Positions 12,601 through 26,240 of a DNA stretch of 64,000 nucleotides are shown one piece after another; position 1 is the stretch's first letter, and each line of letters starts with the position of its first letter. Where the stretch lies: NCBI GenBank assembly GCA_910574455.1, contig CAJSYZ010000002.1, positions 1,699,671-1,763,670 on the forward strand, written 5' to 3'. Source of the DNA: Trichaptum fuscoviolaceum (lineage: Eukaryota > Basidiomycota > Agaricomycetes > Hymenochaetales > Trichaptaceae). The notes beneath the pieces are model-generated. The model saw only the letters and a list, made by a program, of their open reading frames with translations. It searched no databases and was not told the origin of the DNA. Made by a program: the position numbers and the translations under genes.

Positions 12601-15600
12601 CCTCACTTTCCTCAGAACTTAACGAAGGGATTAGGTAGGCAATTCACTATCTTGAAACTTTCTTGCGTTCTCATATATAATGGCAGACACAGCCCTAGTC
12701 TTCAACGAGTTCATGGGTAAATTCAAGCCTTATCGACGTTTGTTACCAGGCACTTATGTCAAAGTTCAGGTGTGATCAAAGGCTCAGAAGAATGTTTACT
12801 ATCCGAGAAGCCTTATCTTTCCCGAGAGACCTATTTAGGTCTGAGTGAACGCACGCAATATACATTTGCTTCTCAGCGTACTAGGATATACGAACTCTTC
12901 GTATCTTACCTTAAACTGAAGCAGCAGTACGATGACTACGATTCTGCCGACAGGTGTGTAATTGGTATCTCTACTTGGTGTTAGTGTCTAAAACACATGC
13001 AGATCCTTCGCAATCTTGAGTCATTTGCAGGACATACGGAAGATAGGTGTAGATTATCTGTGAGTATTTGCGTTAGTGTCATGGGGGGACGAGGAATAAC
13101 TGAACCACATGCAGTTATGTCGATGAAGCGCAAGACAATCTGATAATCGACGCACTGTGTAAGTCGTTGAAATCAAAGCCTATCTAGAATTTTAGTGGCT
13201 CCTAAGCTAAGCTGCCATCAGTACTGCGATCTTTATGTTCCAACCCGGATGGTCTATTTTGGGCTGGCGATACCGCCCAGACTATAGCTGTGGGGTCGTC
13301 TTTCCGATTCGACGACTTGAAAGCATCCCTTTATAGGTTCGAGGTAAATGGGACTTTCAGTTCTATACGTAGGTAGATAATGAGCTAACTGTCCTCGCTA
13401 GACTTCGAATACAGGTGCTGTGTCACAGAAACCCCACATGAAGCCAACCTCTTTTCAGTTGACGACGAACTATCGATCGCACGGTGGCATTGTAAACTGT
13501 GCAGAAATGGTCATTCGTCTGATCAAGTACTTTTGGCCGCATTCTATCGATATGCTTCGTCAAGAGAAAGGTCTAGTAGATGGTGAAAAGCCGGTAATTA
13601 TTACTGGATGGACGGAGGAGAATGCCCGGTACGAGCAATTTCTTCTCGGGGAAAAGTTAGTACTATATATCTTTGCCAAACTATCCAAGCCTGATCTGAT
13701 AATTATCTAGTGGAAGCTCGATTGAGTTCGGTGCACAACAATGTGCGCAACATTATTCTCCATAAAAAAGCATTACTAAAAGCATTGTGCCTCAGGTATA
13801 CTTGTCCGCCACGATCAAGCCAGAGACAATCTTCGCAAACAGGTTGGGGAAATCGGTGTAATACTGTGAGTTTAGCGATCCCCGCTGACTTATCATTAAC
13901 TTACAAGTGGCTATAGCACACTCTACGAAAGCAAAGGCCTGGAGTTTGATGATGTCTGTTTGCAATTCCCGCTTCTGAATGCAATAGATAAATTGATGAA
14001 TTTGTTTCTAGGTGTTGTTATTTAACTTCTTTGAAGACTCCCTTTGCGATGCATCTCAGTGGAGGGTGATTCTCAACTATGGATCATCTTTAGATTCGTA
14101 CGGGGTGACACCACCCACATTTGATGAAGTGCGACACGCAGGCATCTGCGCAGAGGTCGGTCTGTTGAAACCTTCCGTCCATAGTGACTTACATTCTTCT
14201 TCAGCTCAAATTTCTGTACGTTGCCATGACGAGGGCTCGCAAAAATCTTTGGATCATTGATAGATCTGAAAGAATGGAGCCCATGAAAGTAAGTATAAAT
14301 GTGATTTCTTGTCAATTCAGGTTAGTTAATAGGTTCAAAGCTTCTCTTAAGCGCAGGTGGTCGTATCACGATCTGTAGCCCTGAAATGGCCCCTAAATTA
14401 ACAGGTTAGCTTTGTTTAATTAATCTAATCAGCGCATCAATAATCATGTACACAAAGTTACTTCAACTGCTGAAGAATGGGCGAAGACCGGAAAAGAACT
14501 CTTTCGTAATCAGAGGTATCTTCAAGCGATGCACTGTTTCGAGCGCTCAGGACATACGCACGAGAGATCGATAGCAGAAGCATACTACCTGCGGCAACAA
14601 GCTCGGATTCAAAATAGTGGACGGAAAGCTGCATTTGCGGTGGCTGCGAAGGCTTTCTGTGCATGCGCTGTAGAATCCCCCGCATCAAACAGGAGAAAAG
14701 ACTATTATCGAATAGCAGGCGATTGCTACCGTGAAGCAAATGACTTTGGCAGTGCAGCGAGCGCATTCCTACATGCTGAGGAGTTTAACCACGCGAGCCG
14801 CTTCTTCAGAAAAGCGGGAATGTTCGATGACGCAGTGAAGGTGATCAAGTCGAATCGAGGGAGTGTTGACCAGGTGTTAGCCGAAGAGATTATTGACGTC
14901 TCTAAGATCCATTACTTCCATGAGAATAAGCTTGAGTATGATGATACTATAATTCCAACGAGCGAATAACTGATAGAGCATTTAGGCTAGCAATGGAGCT
15001 TTTCGAGTCGAAGGAGGACGGCCTAAGCTTCATGGAAGAGTATGGATTTAATCTTGCGCGCAGCAAGGTACTCGAGGCAATCGGTTGTAAGCGTGAGGCG
15101 GCAGAGCTGTACATTTCTGAAGGGCATCAAAGGGACGCCATGCGCGTACTCTTATCTGACCCTGACGATGCTCCTTGCATACAGCAAGCTTCAACCATAG
15201 TATTGGGCCAGCTCTGGAGGAAATACGCCTTTTCCTCTGCTCCAGTAAAAAACAGTCAAGGAGAAGTTGACTATGAGGCTCTCGCTGGGTCTCTATTGAA
15301 ATCAAGAATAAGCGCTAAAGACCGGAAACAGGTGAGATGAAAGCTATATTCATGAATCAATAGCTAAACTGTAGTCAGTTTGACATCTTCTTCGCAATCA
15401 AGAAACGGGATACTGGCAGTCTCTTTTGCATTCAGGATGAATGTTTCCGCGACGGCGACATGCTGAATACTACGCTTATCCTGAATCACTATTTGTGTAA
15501 CGTGATAAGCGTTAAGATTGGATCCATGGAGGATCTGCTACCTATCCTCAGAGCCTGTGCGCGGTATGCAGATTGCCTTCGTTCTTTGATAGACGCGCCC

Positions 15601-18374
15601 CATTCGAAACCAAAAGTACAGCAGCTGCTGGGATTCACTCCGGTGCCTGAACGTGCTGAGTACGCGATTGACGAATACTCGTTGTTACACTCACAAGCAG
15701 TCGCGGACAAAATCCGTGGTTCTTTCGTGGACGGAAGCTTGGTTATCCACGAGCTTGATATGCCTGCCCTAATTAAAGCTTCTTTAACCTCCCATCTGCG
15801 TTCATTTGTACGAAAGCAAAACCAGTGGTTGCTGACGGCAAGGGATCAAGTTTTTGGAACACCCTGTCCCCTTTTTGCCATCCGTGGAACATGTTATCTC
15901 AATCAATGCCAAAAGCAACATGTCGACGTTAGGGCTGTCGATGTGCAATGGTACAACCTTCGTATCCGTCTGCATTATCTACAAATACTTCACATTGGGG
16001 CTGCCAATTTTTCCCTTGATGATTGGGAACAGAGCGCACTACGGGGGTACGTTTACAGGTTTTATAAATGACTGTAGAACTAATGAAATTGTGTAGCCAA
16101 TGGATTGCCAATCTTTTCGAGATATGTCATCCTTTGAATCTCAGTCTTGGCAGCCTGGTGAACATCTCACCATCTCTTACACCAGAAACTGAGGATGCCA
16201 TTAGACTCATTGGTTACTGGCTAGAAGTGTCGTTCTATATGCTCAATTCCGATCAAGCACTTCCAACCCGTCATCGTATATCCAGCCAATCCCGTACCTT
16301 TTTGGACAATGTAACGGAACTTGCAGTTATAGGCCTTCATTATGACGCTACCCGATTTCGAGATGTTATCCGGCGTTCAATGTTTTACGACAAAGATAAA
16401 GGACATCCATCCCTTTTCCGCCAGGATGTTTCTTCAAGGGCATACGTTATCCACGATTTGATTCCCTTTATCGATGCTTACGATCTACATTTCCTTAATC
16501 GTGGGATTCTGTTTGTGAAGTATGTTATCAGACGCTTGTGCTATACTCGGTACTGATTAAGGCTTTGTACTAGGCATGTGATAAATTCGAAAATGTCAAT
16601 GGACATCAATCACCTCTGCTATCTGTTTGAACAACTCTGTTCGTGCTCTATCTTAATTAATGCATATCAGAGGTATGGACTGCACAATTGCACGTTGCCA
16701 AGATCTTGGATCCGGGTCAACCTGCAAAAGTTACGTGATCAAACAGACATGCAACAGTGTAGTCCAGGAAATATCTGGATGCTTTTGGACATTATATTTC
16801 AGCGTCTTCGTCAGCTTGTCTATGAACCAGACTCAGGTGAGCCCAATCATTGCTGAAGTGCTCCCATGGGACGTGACTTTACTAAACCGTCTGACAAGTC
16901 TACAAGAATACAAGTATTGCCCGATTGTAAGTCTCTTACGTTTAGTGCTCATTATAGATGCTGAATGGTTGTGACTGTAGATGTCAATGCATTATTCTCT
17001 GTGCGTATTAGCGGCTTGTTCAGGAACCAATCTAATAATCTCAACCAGTGGGCTATAATCTTGGAATAAATAGTCTTCGCGAAAAGATTGTTGGATCTTT
17101 CATCCAGTTGCGTAAAGACATATCCTATCCACCATGGTCTTTGAAACAGTGAGTATCTTTACTGGGCATGCGTACTGGATGAAGAATAACTCATCAACTG
17201 GATAAGGCCTAGATATATATACTGTAATGGTTGGCCTGATTTGGCTCGCATTGTCCGTACTCTCGTCCCCAATACCAGGCTCGACAATATGGTTCAGCTT
17301 GTAAAGAAAGGCAGAACTATGAACTCACTATCAACACACTCCACAATTGTTCGAGTCGAGTTCCTAGATTGCGCCGATATTCTATCTACGCTCTCTGATG
17401 AACATAATCTATCGAAATCCCAGTTATCAGCAACAGCCACTCCTTTTACTCCCAAAGAGGCCGTTCTTGTCAAGGCTATGGAACCCAAGGTTCAAGTCGA
17501 CCGTGCGGGTCAGATACCCTCTTCAGAAGTGCTTCTCACGGAAGGATTAGCTGCTCCTCGCGAAGCTGGCTGCAGGGAGGAAGAGGAAGAGAGCGAGGAA
17601 GAAGAAGTGGAAGAAGAGGAAGACAGGGAGCCCGAAGTTCTTTTGGAGAACGTTACAGAAGTTCCCGAAGACGCAGAACCTGTGATAGTCCGTCACTCCG
17701 AAGCCGAGCTAGCGGCCGCAAACATAATCTGGGGGTGGTACAAGGCGGTGATGATTCAACGGTCTGCTAGACCTTCGTTAACACATCGCCAGATAGCAAT
17801 GAAGTTTCACCTTGCACAGATCTACACAACGTGCCTCAAGTCGTTACCGGAAAAGATATGGAGCTCCCGTCTTCATAGGATAGTATTTTTGGGCCCCTTA
17901 CCGCACATTCTGTTGTGCCTTGACAAGGTGCAGGACAGACTCCAGGCTGATAGGAAACGCGCCATCGTTGCAATCAACAATGTCGCAAAGGAGAACCACA
18001 TTGAATACGATGAGATAATGAGGCGTATGGCGCAAACTAGGTATCGTATAGTATTAGTTTACAAAGCATAAAACCTCTGCTGACCTTGATCTCTTCCTCA
18101 CAGGCAACGGCGGAAACGACTTGATAGCTTCAAAAAGCTGTTCAATCCGACATCAAATTTTCACACGACTTGGGTTCTCGAAGAGCTTCGATGTAATCTT
18201 CGCGATGTTGAAAGTCTTATAGACGAGGTTAAGGTCGGAGATGTACTGGAGATCACCGAAAATCTGTTGTTGGCGAAGAAAGCCATAATCGAAGAGCGTA
18301 AGGTCGCTACCCAGGAGCCAGAAGCGAAGCCCGAGCTCAATACGGAGGATATATACGATTTCGAAGACTACTGA
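9700..18374 (+). CDS. Giant UvrD/Rep-like SF1 helicase-domain protein (TRANK1-like)
   Basis: A very large multi-exon gene spanning 8.7 kb. The N-terminal third (MSSTMNSSQKKRLL onward) has no motif I recognise. From about 11.86 kb the superfamily-1 helicase motifs appear in order: Walker A (FVLGRSGTG, then KTTTML after an intron), Walker B (YVDEAQDN), motif III (FWAGDTAQTI), motif IV (QLTTNYRSHGGIVN), motif V (YESKGLEFDDV) and motif VI (LYVAMTRARKNLWI). After 14.4 kb the protein is helical with TPR-like text, for example AEEWAKTGKELFRNQRYLQAMHC in shorter pieces. It ends with an acidic Glu-rich stretch near 17.57 kb and NTEDIYDFEDY. This order, helicase then long helical repeats, resembles fungal and animal TRANK1-like proteins, whose biochemical role is poorly known. 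The start at MSSTMNSS is the first ATG whose frame splices into the next exon, through an intron of about 50 nt at 9901. Internal exon borders need transcript support. Confidence 0.82.
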
Positions 18375-18451
18375 TTTGGTTTCAATGTAGTATTACATGC
18401 TAATGGCGTCTATGTGACTATACAATACAATCTTCTATTTTTTCTTGAGAT

Positions 18452-21203
18452 TTACAAGAAAGCTTGCGCCTGCAGTGTATATATGTTCGCGTATCCACCA
18501 CCCCGTTTCAAAAGCTCCTCATGAGTACCCATTTCCTCCACGCAGGAATCGCGCATGAAGCTAGTGGGAAAAAAGTGAGATATTCCGGATGTTCTCGAAG
18601 ATGTGCGCTGCTTACAGGATAACATCCGCGTACCGAGTGAGGTTTCCAAATCGATGAGAAGAAAAAACCATTGTCTTATTTCCTCTCAACGCTCGTAACC
18701 GTTCAAACAGATCTATGATATCACTACCTGAGCAAGCAGCTGCAATTGAAAGCAAAAAAAATCACCATGTTCGGCCTGTGGATCCAGTGAGGCACTAGGG
18801 CAATCGAGTCAGCGACGGAACGATGTAGTACAGAAGGAAGCCTGCGAACCTTGGTTCATCGAAGAGGAGCAGCCCAACACCGTCATTATCTCCCAGTTGT
18901 TTTATGAATGTTCGTGATCTACGTATCACGGTCAAAACTTGCATATGACAAACAGATAATAGCGCCTAACAATGCGAGCCTCTGCATCTGACCTCCGCTC
19001 AGCCCACTTGACTCCGCAGCACTCATCCCACCCATACGCCGCACGCGCGAATGATCCACCTTCCGACCGAACAGCATCTGTGTGCCTTCCGGTAAACCAG
19101 AATAATGGTCGGGCACTGGCCGGTCAAGATAGGTATCTAATCCTTCTGGAAGCTTTTCAATAAAGTCATACGCCCCTCCTAACTTCGCTGCATGTTCGAT
19201 CTTGTCATCATCATAGGGTTCATCAGGGTTTCCAATACCGATGTTTTCTCTAATCTTGATAGCCACGAGATGACCTTCAATGAAAACAATTTCGAAACCA
19301 AGGGCAATTTGACGTACAGATAAAGGGAAATGTGTATAATCTTGGAAAAGAACGGATATTGCACGTCGGAGGTCTTCAAGTCTAAGACTTTTTATGTCCT
19401 TGCCATCAACTAAGATGACACCGTCCGAAGGGTCGTAAATGCGGGTAAGAAGTTTCAGTATAGTACTTTTGCCGCTTCCGTTAACTCCTACAATCACCTA
19501 GACAAAAGGTATGAGGGTACCGAGGTCACCAATATTGAAGATTGCCTTACGCATAGCTGGCCAGCCTCGATCTTGAATGAAACATTATCAAGTGCCTTGA
19601 AATCGCTACCCGGGTACGTGAAGGACACATTCCTGTCAAATGGTAAGACGGTAAGATGTACATTCCTCACGCTGAAGCTACCAACATACGAGAATTCAAC
19701 AGCCGTACCGGCCCGAATTTTTTCTTTATCCTCAGGATAAGGCACCGTGCCATCAATTACACGGTTGCGGATGTTTTTGATTTCATAGAGTTTGCGAATA
19801 GCTTCAAGTTGGTCTGCAACTGAACCAAACTGGTCGAAGAATTCGAAGATAGTATAAGAGAACGAAGAAACAGTCTGTTGAATAAGATTAAGGGATGCGA
19901 GGGAAATTGGGATGGAAGCAGGGTGTTGAACTGCGCGTAGGGTGAAGACAATCTAGATTATCTTCATGAGTTTGCAACTGGGGGGATTAATCTGATTTAT
20001 ACTTGACAAACCTGAGGGATTTCCTTCAAAGGACCTGAAAAAAGAGATATCGAGGTCAAGCGGTCTCGAAACTGATATCTTCGACGCAAATCGAAGAAAT
20101 CCCCGCCTTGGTCGCCTACTTTTCGTTGAGAGCTTAAGAACTCTTTTTGTAGATACACAATTACACAATTCAGAGAATTCACACTCAATAAGAAGGGTGG
20201 AGCTTACCAGCTATCAGCCTCTTCCCTAAATTCCCTGCTACGAGCTCTTTCCTATGAGCGGATTCTCCAACGGTATGCTTCATACCCTGCATTCTAACGT
20301 AATCATCGCTTTTGCACGTTGCGGCCCAAACTGCCCGGTCGATTAACGAACTTGTTATGCACAAATAATATATTAAACTCACCGCCATGGGATCCGTATT
20401 GTGACATTTGCATCCACTGTAATAATGAAGGCAAAAAGCTAAGGGTAGCTATGAGTGTGCCATCCTTTTGGTATTTCAGCACTCCAGCTAATACCGATAT
20501 CTGGGATACGAGCAGGAGCATAGTAGAGGCAGTGTTTGCAATGAGTTGTACAGTATCCCAGGCAACTGAGGTGCGCGAATTTAGAATCGACTCCAACTGA
20601 CGGCGAACGACTGGGTCTTCAAATGTAGGAACGTCCAAACGAACATATGCTTCGAAAATATGGGCTGCATAATGAGCTTTTATTCTGCGGTCTAGAGGAT
20701 CCATAATGCGACTTTTCGCATGCTGTAGACCGCGCTTGATCACAGCAACGAACATCCGACCAGAAGCGACCCTAATCAGAAGTTTTGCATCTACTGTCCT
20801 GGTTTCTAGCGCAGCTTCGACCTGAGATTGAGGGTCAGACTAATACACATTCGACATATATAAGAGCTCTTACAATCTTAAGGAGTTGACCAGAGTACCA
20901 TAAGCCAACCGCAGGTAACAAGGATATTATAGCCGTGACAATCCCATACATCACGAGCAATCCCCAGCAGTCCTTGAGACTCCCGATATCCTTCAACATA
21001 CGCCAGATATATGGCAAGCTCTGCTTGATGTCGTGCAGCTGCTCGAGTTTGGTTGCTCCCGGGACATGCTGGAGTTCAGGTTGAACTTCCTCATATAAGT
21101 CCCATACACCGATCCGAGTGTGCTTGACGCGTCGCTTGTCTTCTGGGTCGAACGTGCCCTTCGACGACGTCCATTGTCTTCCACGTTTGCGCATCCTCGC
21201 CAT
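18452..21203 (-). CDS. ABC transporter, membrane plus ATP-binding domain
   Basis: An ATP-driven membrane exporter of the ABCB-like type found in basidiomycetes. The N-terminal half has membrane segments (WGLLVMYGIVTAIISLLPAV near residue 95, and later LLLVSQISVLAGVL). The C-terminal nucleotide-binding domain is complete. It has Walker A (VGVNGSGKSTILKLL), a Q-loop (VLFQDYTHFPLSVRENIG, spliced), the signature LSGGQMQRLAL, Walker B (GVGLLLFDEP), the D-loop SASLD and the switch His in VFSSHRFG. The sequence between ENIG and the signature carries an extra loop (PVPDHYSGLPEGTQMLFG). The gene ends YTLQAQAFL. It is a half transporter and would need to dimerise. The cargo cannot be predicted. The start at 21203 is the first of two close ATGs (MARMRKRG). 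Confidence 0.85.
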
Positions 21204-21516
21204 CTTCTTTAAGTGCTGGTATGAGGTTTGAAGGTGATTCGTTCATCAAGCATGCCTGTAAAGACTAGCAAGCAAGCCCATGTATGATGTACGTGTGAGA
21301 TTACGAGCTTGCCTCATTCCGACCACGCGGTTCCGAAAATGTCGCGTCTCTGGCCTGATTCTGGCACGTGAGTCTGATGACTCAGCGGCGCTCACTGGCA
21401 TAGCAGGCACCGCAGTGGCAAAATAGCAGAAACTACTTTACACCTTGACTCCGACGTCAAGCTCTGCTTTGTTTAGTTAACTCACTCAATCCTTCGATAC
21501 ACCATATTAGCTCGCC
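21204..21516. promoter_or_regulatory. Divergent promoter between ABC transporter and YJU2
   Basis: About 310 bp between two divergent start codons must contain both promoters. No TATA box was recognised. The assignment is positional. Confidence 0.45.
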
Positions 21517-22518
21517 ATGTCTGAGCGTAAAGGTAAAAGCTGCTTTAATATGATGAGAAGTAAAGCTGATGTTGCGCTCAGTTCTCAACAAATACATCCC
21601 CCCGGATTTCGATCCGTCTCTAATTCCCCGACGGAAGCAACCCAAGAATTCTCAACAGGTCGTCCGTTTAATGGCACCGTTCTCTATGTATGTTCTTAAA
21701 ATACTGTATGTAAGTAGAAGGAGCTAATCCTTGCATGTAGGCGGTGCAACACATGTGGAGAGTACATCTACAAGGGCAAGAAGTTTAATGCACGAAAGGA
21801 GACCGTTGAGGGCGAGGATTACTATGGGATCAAGATCTTCCGGTTCTATATCAAGTGCACACTGTGTTCTGCCGAGATTACGTTCAAAACCGACCCGAAG
21901 AATACCGACTACGCCGCTGAACATGGTGCCTCACGGAATTTCGAGCCTTGGCGCGAGGAGCAGTCAATTGATGAAGAGGACAAGCTAGCACGGCTCGAAG
22001 AGGAGGAGAACAATCCGATGAAAGCATTGGAGAATCGAACACAGGACTCGAAGCGTGAAATGGATATCTTGGACGCGCTGCAGGACATCCGAGCTCGGAA
22101 CGCTCGGAACGAACGTGTAGCTCATGGTGAGAGTGCAGAGCTGCTGGACAAGTTAGCACGGGACGAGGTGGAAGACGAGGAAAAGAAAGCGAAGAGACTA
22201 GAGGACGAAGAAGACGAGAAACTTGTCCGAGAAGTCTTCTCGAAGGTCAACGCAACAGGCTCGTCAACTGCTCAACTACCACGACAGGACTCACCTTCAG
22301 ACGACGAGACGCCTGCGCCCACACCGACTTTCACCGTGAAGCGTAAAGCAGACGGAGAGGAGCCCGAATTGCACAAGCTTCTATCTGACTATGCCAAATC
22401 CTTGCTTTTATCAAAGGCTGCGCCTCCCCCATTAAAGAAGAAAAAGACAAATCTGTCAAGTGCGCTGGGTATAAAAGTGGTGAAGAAAGGAATGGCTCCC
22501 GCGAAGGCTGCTGCATAA
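21517..22518 (+). CDS. YJU2: Pre-mRNA splicing factor Yju2/Cwc16 (CCDC94)
   Basis: Yju2 joins the spliceosome around the first catalytic step and helps dock the branch helix. The first exon codes only MSERK plus one base. It is spliced to [19 protein letters not shown], the invariant start of the family. The Cys4 zinc site is visible as [19 protein letters not shown] and later [31 protein letters not shown] and the acidic coiled coil that follows ([15 protein letters not shown]) are also family hallmarks. The Lys-rich tail ends [11 protein letters not shown]. Length of roughly 290 residues is normal for the family. The single large second and third exons contrast with the intron-dense neighbours. 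Confidence 0.94.
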
Positions 22519-22682
22519 TCTATGTATTTCTAAGACAGTCATATCTTGTAATTTATTTGTACAACATCTCACGCTATCTCCTCGCATCTGGTTTTTTTAC
22601 TGATTTTGTGCAAAATATATTTTCATCAATATCAGAATGACTTCTGGTGATAAGGGTGTTACAGTCGTGCAAGATGAGGTGG

Positions 22683-25600
22683 TCACAGAGCAATCTCAAC
22701 GTCCAAACGTGCCAGATAAGAATAAACCTCGGGCAACATTCGGAATCGAAGCATGCCGGCAAACATGACCAGTGCTCGAGACTTGGTTCGCAGTGAATCC
22801 AAAGACTGGAAGAAACCCGTTAGTTCACCATCTTGTTCGTGAAAAGAAGAGATCAATTACCATCTTTTTGCTAGCATCTGACATAGCAGAGTTCTTGATT
22901 TTCTTGTGGAGCTCGGAGAGGATCTCCATGGTAAGTGGAAGGTAGGTCGGAAGGTTGCGTTTCACGGCGTCGTGATATGTTGTCTCAAACTCTGCCGCAC
23001 GTCTGTTGAGCTTTGAGGTGTCGCCCTCAAGGGGTACGAGATCTGTGGACTCGATAGCCTGAACAATGCAAATCAACTTAACACCACTTCGGTCTGAACG
23101 CAAACCAAATCACACTTACCTCTAAAGCAGTCTCAAACCTCCCCGCCTCCTTCGCTGCTATCGCCTCCCTAATCCTCAACAACATATACACAGCATCTCT
23201 CTCCTTTCCGGCAGCACGGTTTAGGCGAGAATAATGGTAATAAATCTCCCGGGCCGTCGACTCAATCTTTTGTCCCTCTTCTCCCCCGCCATCCGGCTGC
23301 GAGACGCACTCACCCAGCGCTTGCGCGAGACAGGCGACGACGGTCTCGTATGCACCTGCAATGTTGTATAACTTAATCGCCTCGAGCGTACGCCGTTCAC
23401 GTTCGCACATAGATGCAGCAGCGCGCACAATTTTATCGTTGTAGTCGCTACTGTCTTGTAGGCGAAGGAGAGGTGCGAGTTGCTCGATCGTTCCGGCCTT
23501 GACAGCATTGAAAAGTAAGCTCATCTATCGGAATATTTCTTCAGAAAGGAAAGGGACTCACGAAACGGGTGCCATCTGGGCGAAGACCCCCTACGAGTTC
23601 GTCCCAGCCAACAGCATCCGCAAGGACAATGATCTTTCGTACCTCCGACCACGCATACTCGATCTGCTCCTTACCTACGCCATCTCCTTGGTCGGAAGAT
23701 AGGCAGATGCACGATACATACTGCAGTGCATGCTGAGAGTCGTGCTTCGCAAAGGGACGCACGTATTTATGAATGAGAGCTGCTAAATTGAGAGCAGGCA
23801 ATACGTTAGGAGCTTGCCAGACTGTATCATTGATGAGAGGATCAGTAAGAACAAAGGGTGTTATATCGGTGAGGTATATGTGTGACTCACGGATGTCATA
23901 ATCAGATGCCTCTCCTCGAGATGGGACACGGAGAAGGCCATGATACGCGAGAGCAATGGCAAGGTGGACAGCTTCAACTTTTGTCTCCGCGTGGTCATCA
24001 AGCGCCGCAACAGCCTGTATCATTCCTTAGCACGGCTTATGATGTTAGAAAAGCAGTAAATACCCTCTCAAATTGTCCGCACATTAGGAGCACATTTGCC
24101 CACATGCCGAACCGTCTCTGATTCGGAGGGCCATCGAAGTGCCGTTCACCGTAGCTCATCAGAACTTCGGCAAGCGAGCGGAGGCCTCCTGCCTCATCTT
24201 CATCGACCTATATTACGCAAGAGCTCAGTCTCTGTTTTCGGTGATAAGACTTCTAGCTATTACAAACCATGGCCAGCTGGAACCAGAGCCAATCTTCCGC
24301 AGTTGCAGTGACGAGGGGGATACTCCTACGGGCTGGGTCGAGTTTACCCATCAGACGGAACAGCGCCAGCTTGAATGGATCCGCGGTAGCAGAGTTCAGC
24401 ATATGAGTATTGTAAATTGACTGCAAATGGTCCCTGTGTGATTTTGGCAGTCTACAATTACTCTTTCAGCACATATCTCAATGTAAAGGGGGCACTGGAA
24501 GATGTATACCTTCCATCAGGAGACTCTATCCATGTCTTGAAGTATGTTACAAAGCTCGGTTCTCTGTGGTCAAGAGCACGCTGCTGTTTCGTCGCTTCGT
24601 CGAGCGCTTCTTCCATGTGCCCTGTTCGAATGAGGAAGAACAACTTAGCCCATAGCGGCTGGCTTGCAACAAGCTATTGACCGCCAAAAAAACCCTGATC
24701 AGCCACTCAAAGACAGATAAATACATAGACAACCCAAACGAACCTCAATCCGATCCTCCCACTCTCCACCCCTATAGAACCTCAATAAGAGGAACGCTCT
24801 CACGCGGTTTGCGACGCTTGGATCTCCACCGAGCCGAGCATCCTGTGGACGAGCCTGAATTGTACGTTCAACAATGTCCCAATACTGTTCCTCCAACGCC
24901 GCCTTCGCACCATGTGCAATTTGCCTGCGGAGTGCTGCAGCGTCTTTGCTTTCCTGGTCCCCTAGGTACACACGGGCGTACTTGCGCTCGAAAAGTGATG
25001 CATTGAGGATGTGCGCGCCAGCGTGCTCCAATGGAGGGAGCGAGGCCGGTTCTGCAGTAATTTTGGTGAGTGTATGGAAGAGCTGAGGCATTTGCGAGGT
25101 GCGCTAATGAAATGTAAGAAGGACAAAATACAGGATTTTCAGTGAGTGTTTGCGAATCGCCTTAGTTGGATGACGCACGTCTGTGGATACCTCCTGCGAG
25201 ATTTTGAGAAGGGTATGAATGATGGGATATGATGTACCCCGTAGCCTTGCTTTGTTCAGCTCCGTTACAGCATTATCATAAGCCAACATCTTGCTCTGCA
25301 TCTGTAAGTTACTGGACGCCGGCGTCGTTGTCGATTGCTAGAACTCTATTAGCCGAGTTAAAAGCATCACATTATTGACTCACTCCTAGGACAGTGCTCG
25401 CCCGCATACTCTTCCTATAGTCCGCATGGGCTCGCGCAGCATCACTCCCTGACCTCGACCCCAATTCCTCAAAGATCCTCTTCTTCCGTGCCTCCCAATC
25501 TCGTCTGCTCCGCTCCTCCAGGACACGATAGAAGTCCTCTTGCGTCTCCCGTCGCCCTTCCTCGATCGTTGAGATTAGGTTCTGCTCGTGTGCATGGCGG

Positions 25601-25947
25601 AGGTAGCCGGCGACGTCCGTGTCGTGCAGAGGCTGTAGTGGTTGAAAGGTCGTCGAGGTGTTCAAATGAGCTATGGAATTAGCCAAGGCAGGTGCGTCAA
25701 CGTGCGCTTGAGCAAGTATGTAGTTTCTATTAAGATAGTTAAAACATGAGAGATGATAAAGGCGTGCAAAGAATATTAAGACGTACGCTCGATCATTGTC
25801 CGACGAGGAACCAGGCTGTCGAGAAACAAGGCGCCGTGACTGTGCTTCGATTTGGTCTAAAGACAAGTTGACGGCCGGGAGATCACGCCGCGATAGATGG
25901 GCTGTCAGAGCTCGCGATGACTCCAATAACGCTGAAAGATCGGTCAT
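22683..25947 (-). CDS. NIC96: Nucleoporin Nic96/Nup93
   Basis: Nic96 is an inner-ring scaffold nucleoporin that links the Nsp1-Nup57-Nup49 channel complex to the nuclear pore. The N-terminus MTDLSALLESSRALTAHL and the segment YVLIFFARLYHLSCFNYLNR lie ahead of a charged coiled coil (EEGRRETQEDFYRVLEERS). The rest is an alpha-helical solenoid over about ten exons, with IVLADAVGWDELVGGLRPDG and ERERRTLEAIKLYNIAGAYE visible. A final intron (acceptor TTCCAG) leads to SLDSLRTKSRALVMFAGMLR and the terminal LARLDVEIAL, typical of the family's C-terminal helix. The start codon at 25947 lies in a CATG palindrome shared with an ATG on the opposite strand. Confidence 0.9.
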
Positions 25948-26240
25948 GGTACAGACTCTTGAGGTTAATGAAGTTCAACTTGATGAGTTTGTCCACTGGG
26001 CCTTTCCACTTCTCCAAAGCCACGCCTTTTTCTCAGAGTTAAATTTCAAGATTCGTCAGGTATAGTAACAGGGTTCCAGTATCTTTCACCCAGTACGCAA
26101 TTAAGACGCAAGTTGAGCAGATTGAAGATATTCAGAAGAAGATTCGACGCGAGTTCAACGCGTTCATGACACCGGAGGCGCGAAAAGGCAAATCGCGTCC
26201 ACACTCACTTGCACTGTCTCAGGCCCCGGTACCGGCATGA
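25946..26240 (+). CDS. Small hypothetical protein, head-to-head with NIC96
   Basis: An open frame starts MVQTLEVNEVQLDEFVHWAF and runs to IRQ. It then splices (donor GTATAG at 26060, acceptor either CCCAG at 26093 or TTAAG at 26105) to TQVEQIEDIQKKIRREFNAF and a basic tail ending SQAPVPA. The product is about 80 residues with a short amphipathic helix in the second half. I do not recognise it. Its ATG shares two bases with the NIC96 start codon, so the two 5' UTRs would have to overlap. That makes either the chosen start or the gene itself doubtful, though the coding text looks genuine. Confidence 0.4.
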
